A DNA stretch of 64,000 nucleotides from Alteromonadaceae bacterium M269 (GTDB taxonomy: Bacteria; Pseudomonadota; Gammaproteobacteria; Enterobacterales; Alteromonadaceae): contig SMNZ01000003.1 in NCBI GenBank assembly GCA_004353515.1, positions 186,001 to 250,000 on the forward strand, in the 5' to 3' direction. Positions 63,742 through 64,000 of this stretch are shown here, piece after piece. The notes beneath the pieces are model-generated. The model saw only the letters and a list, made by a program, of their open reading frames with translations. It was not told where the DNA came from and searched no databases. The first letter of the stretch is position 1. Each line of letters begins with the position of its first letter. Made by a program: the position numbers and the translations under genes.

Positions 63742-64000
63742 TCAAAACGCCTCTAGTGTGTATTGCCCACCTGATATAGCTTGTTCACTTTGCTGACCCA
63801 CTTCGCCTGCGATTAACAAGGCTGGACCTGTAGGCTCCAACAACAAAAATTCTGACGAGCCTATCGTGATTTTCTTTTCATGCTCTCGATGAGGCAGGTT
63901 AGCAGCGAGCAGAGCATGGTTGTTGAGGAATACCATGTTGATATCAATACCAGGAACGAGAGATTTAAGTAGTGCAGCTGCTAGAACCGATTTACTGTCA
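63742..64000 (-). CDS. C-terminal part of a protein cut by the window end, possibly transglutaminase-like
   Basis: The minus-strand frame is open to the window edge, so the ATG at 63936 is internal. The visible part begins DSKSVLAAALLKSLVPGIDI and continues VFLNNHALLAANLP, LLLEPTGPALLIAGEV. The DSKSVLAAALL helix followed by a strand and NHALLA resembles the core of transglutaminase-like proteins (Cys-Asp-x-Lys-x, then His), but the Cys would lie outside the window. The family is therefore a guess. It converges with the REC-GGDEF gene. Confidence 0.55.
   Translation of the reverse strand, partial: DSKSVLAAALLKSLVPGIDINMVFLNNHALLAANLPHREHEKKITIGSSEFLLLEPTGPALLIAGEVGQQSEQAISGGQYTLEAF

Noticed and set aside
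1-64000. tRNA, rRNA genes and CRISPR arrays
   Set aside because: No cloverleaf with a recognisable T-loop, no rRNA segment and no regularly spaced direct repeats were seen by eye. A tRNAscan and CRISPR search would be decisive.

Overview
The window looks like a chromosome segment of a marine-type gammaproteobacterium of moderate-to-low GC. This rests on conserved gene order: mutH / rppH-ptsP-lgt, rapA-rluA, and a long ftsB-ispD-ispF-truD-surE-pcm-popT-nlpD-rpoS run. It also rests on a TIGR03545/TIGR03546 pair, a long PutA, CtlX, and many GGDEF proteins. A relative of Kangiella/Aliikangiella/Pleionea is a guess; the sequence alone does not fix the genus.

Layout. 1-4.4 kb: the 3' part of mazG, small metabolic genes, a REC-GGDEF regulator, a thioredoxin-fold protein, a deformylase-like protein, and a MITE-like element (3644-3960). 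4.7-11.6 kb: housekeeping on the minus strand, from ftsB down to rpoS. 11.7-14.9 kb: TIGR03545/03546 membrane proteins, a second unrelated MITE-like element (14002-14270) and an orphan PDZ protein. 15-26.6 kb: a secretion and c-di-GMP block. It holds a subtilase with ten tandem Trp motifs, a beta-propeller diguanylate cyclase, a GGDEF-EAL protein, a sigma-54 activator fused to a degenerate GGDEF domain, and an M28 aminopeptidase. A good -24/-12 promoter precedes the subtilase. 26.6-40.4 kb: putA, a YgiM-like protein, a kinase, CYTH-CHAD, mutH, rppH-ptsP-lgt, an Lrp-type regulator and ctlX.

40.3-53.1 kb is an accessory island. It carries a class II lanthipeptide operon on the minus strand: lanM, a small membrane protein, a C39-peptidase LanT, a HlyD adaptor, and a MacB-like ABC pair. 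The operon ends in a 56-codon precursor gene (41411-41581), a short ORF that is easily missed. The precursor has a GG cleavage site and a core with Cys at every fourth residue (30, 34, 38, 42, 46), each of the last four preceded by Ser or Thr. The operon has a clear promoter (TTGACA-18-TATTAT), a possible attenuated leader, and a separate promoter in front of the precursor gene. The island lies between two direct copies of a 364-bp segment covering the 5' end and promoter of ctlX, about 95% identical by eye and exactly 12428 bp apart. A decayed IS66 transposase sits at the left edge and two IS200/IS605 relics at the right edge. The second ctlX copy is dead, with a stop at codon 6. I regard this island as the most interesting system in the window.

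53.1-64 kb returns to core genes: thyA, an AmpG-like permease, DUF3530, rluA, rapA, phoH, a second REC-GGDEF regulator and a gene cut by the window end. Two more MITE-like elements occur here (57209-57407 and 60982-61047). The first supplies the stop codon of rluA.

Several starts were moved from the longest reading frame to a codon with a ribosome binding site or family support; each entry says so.
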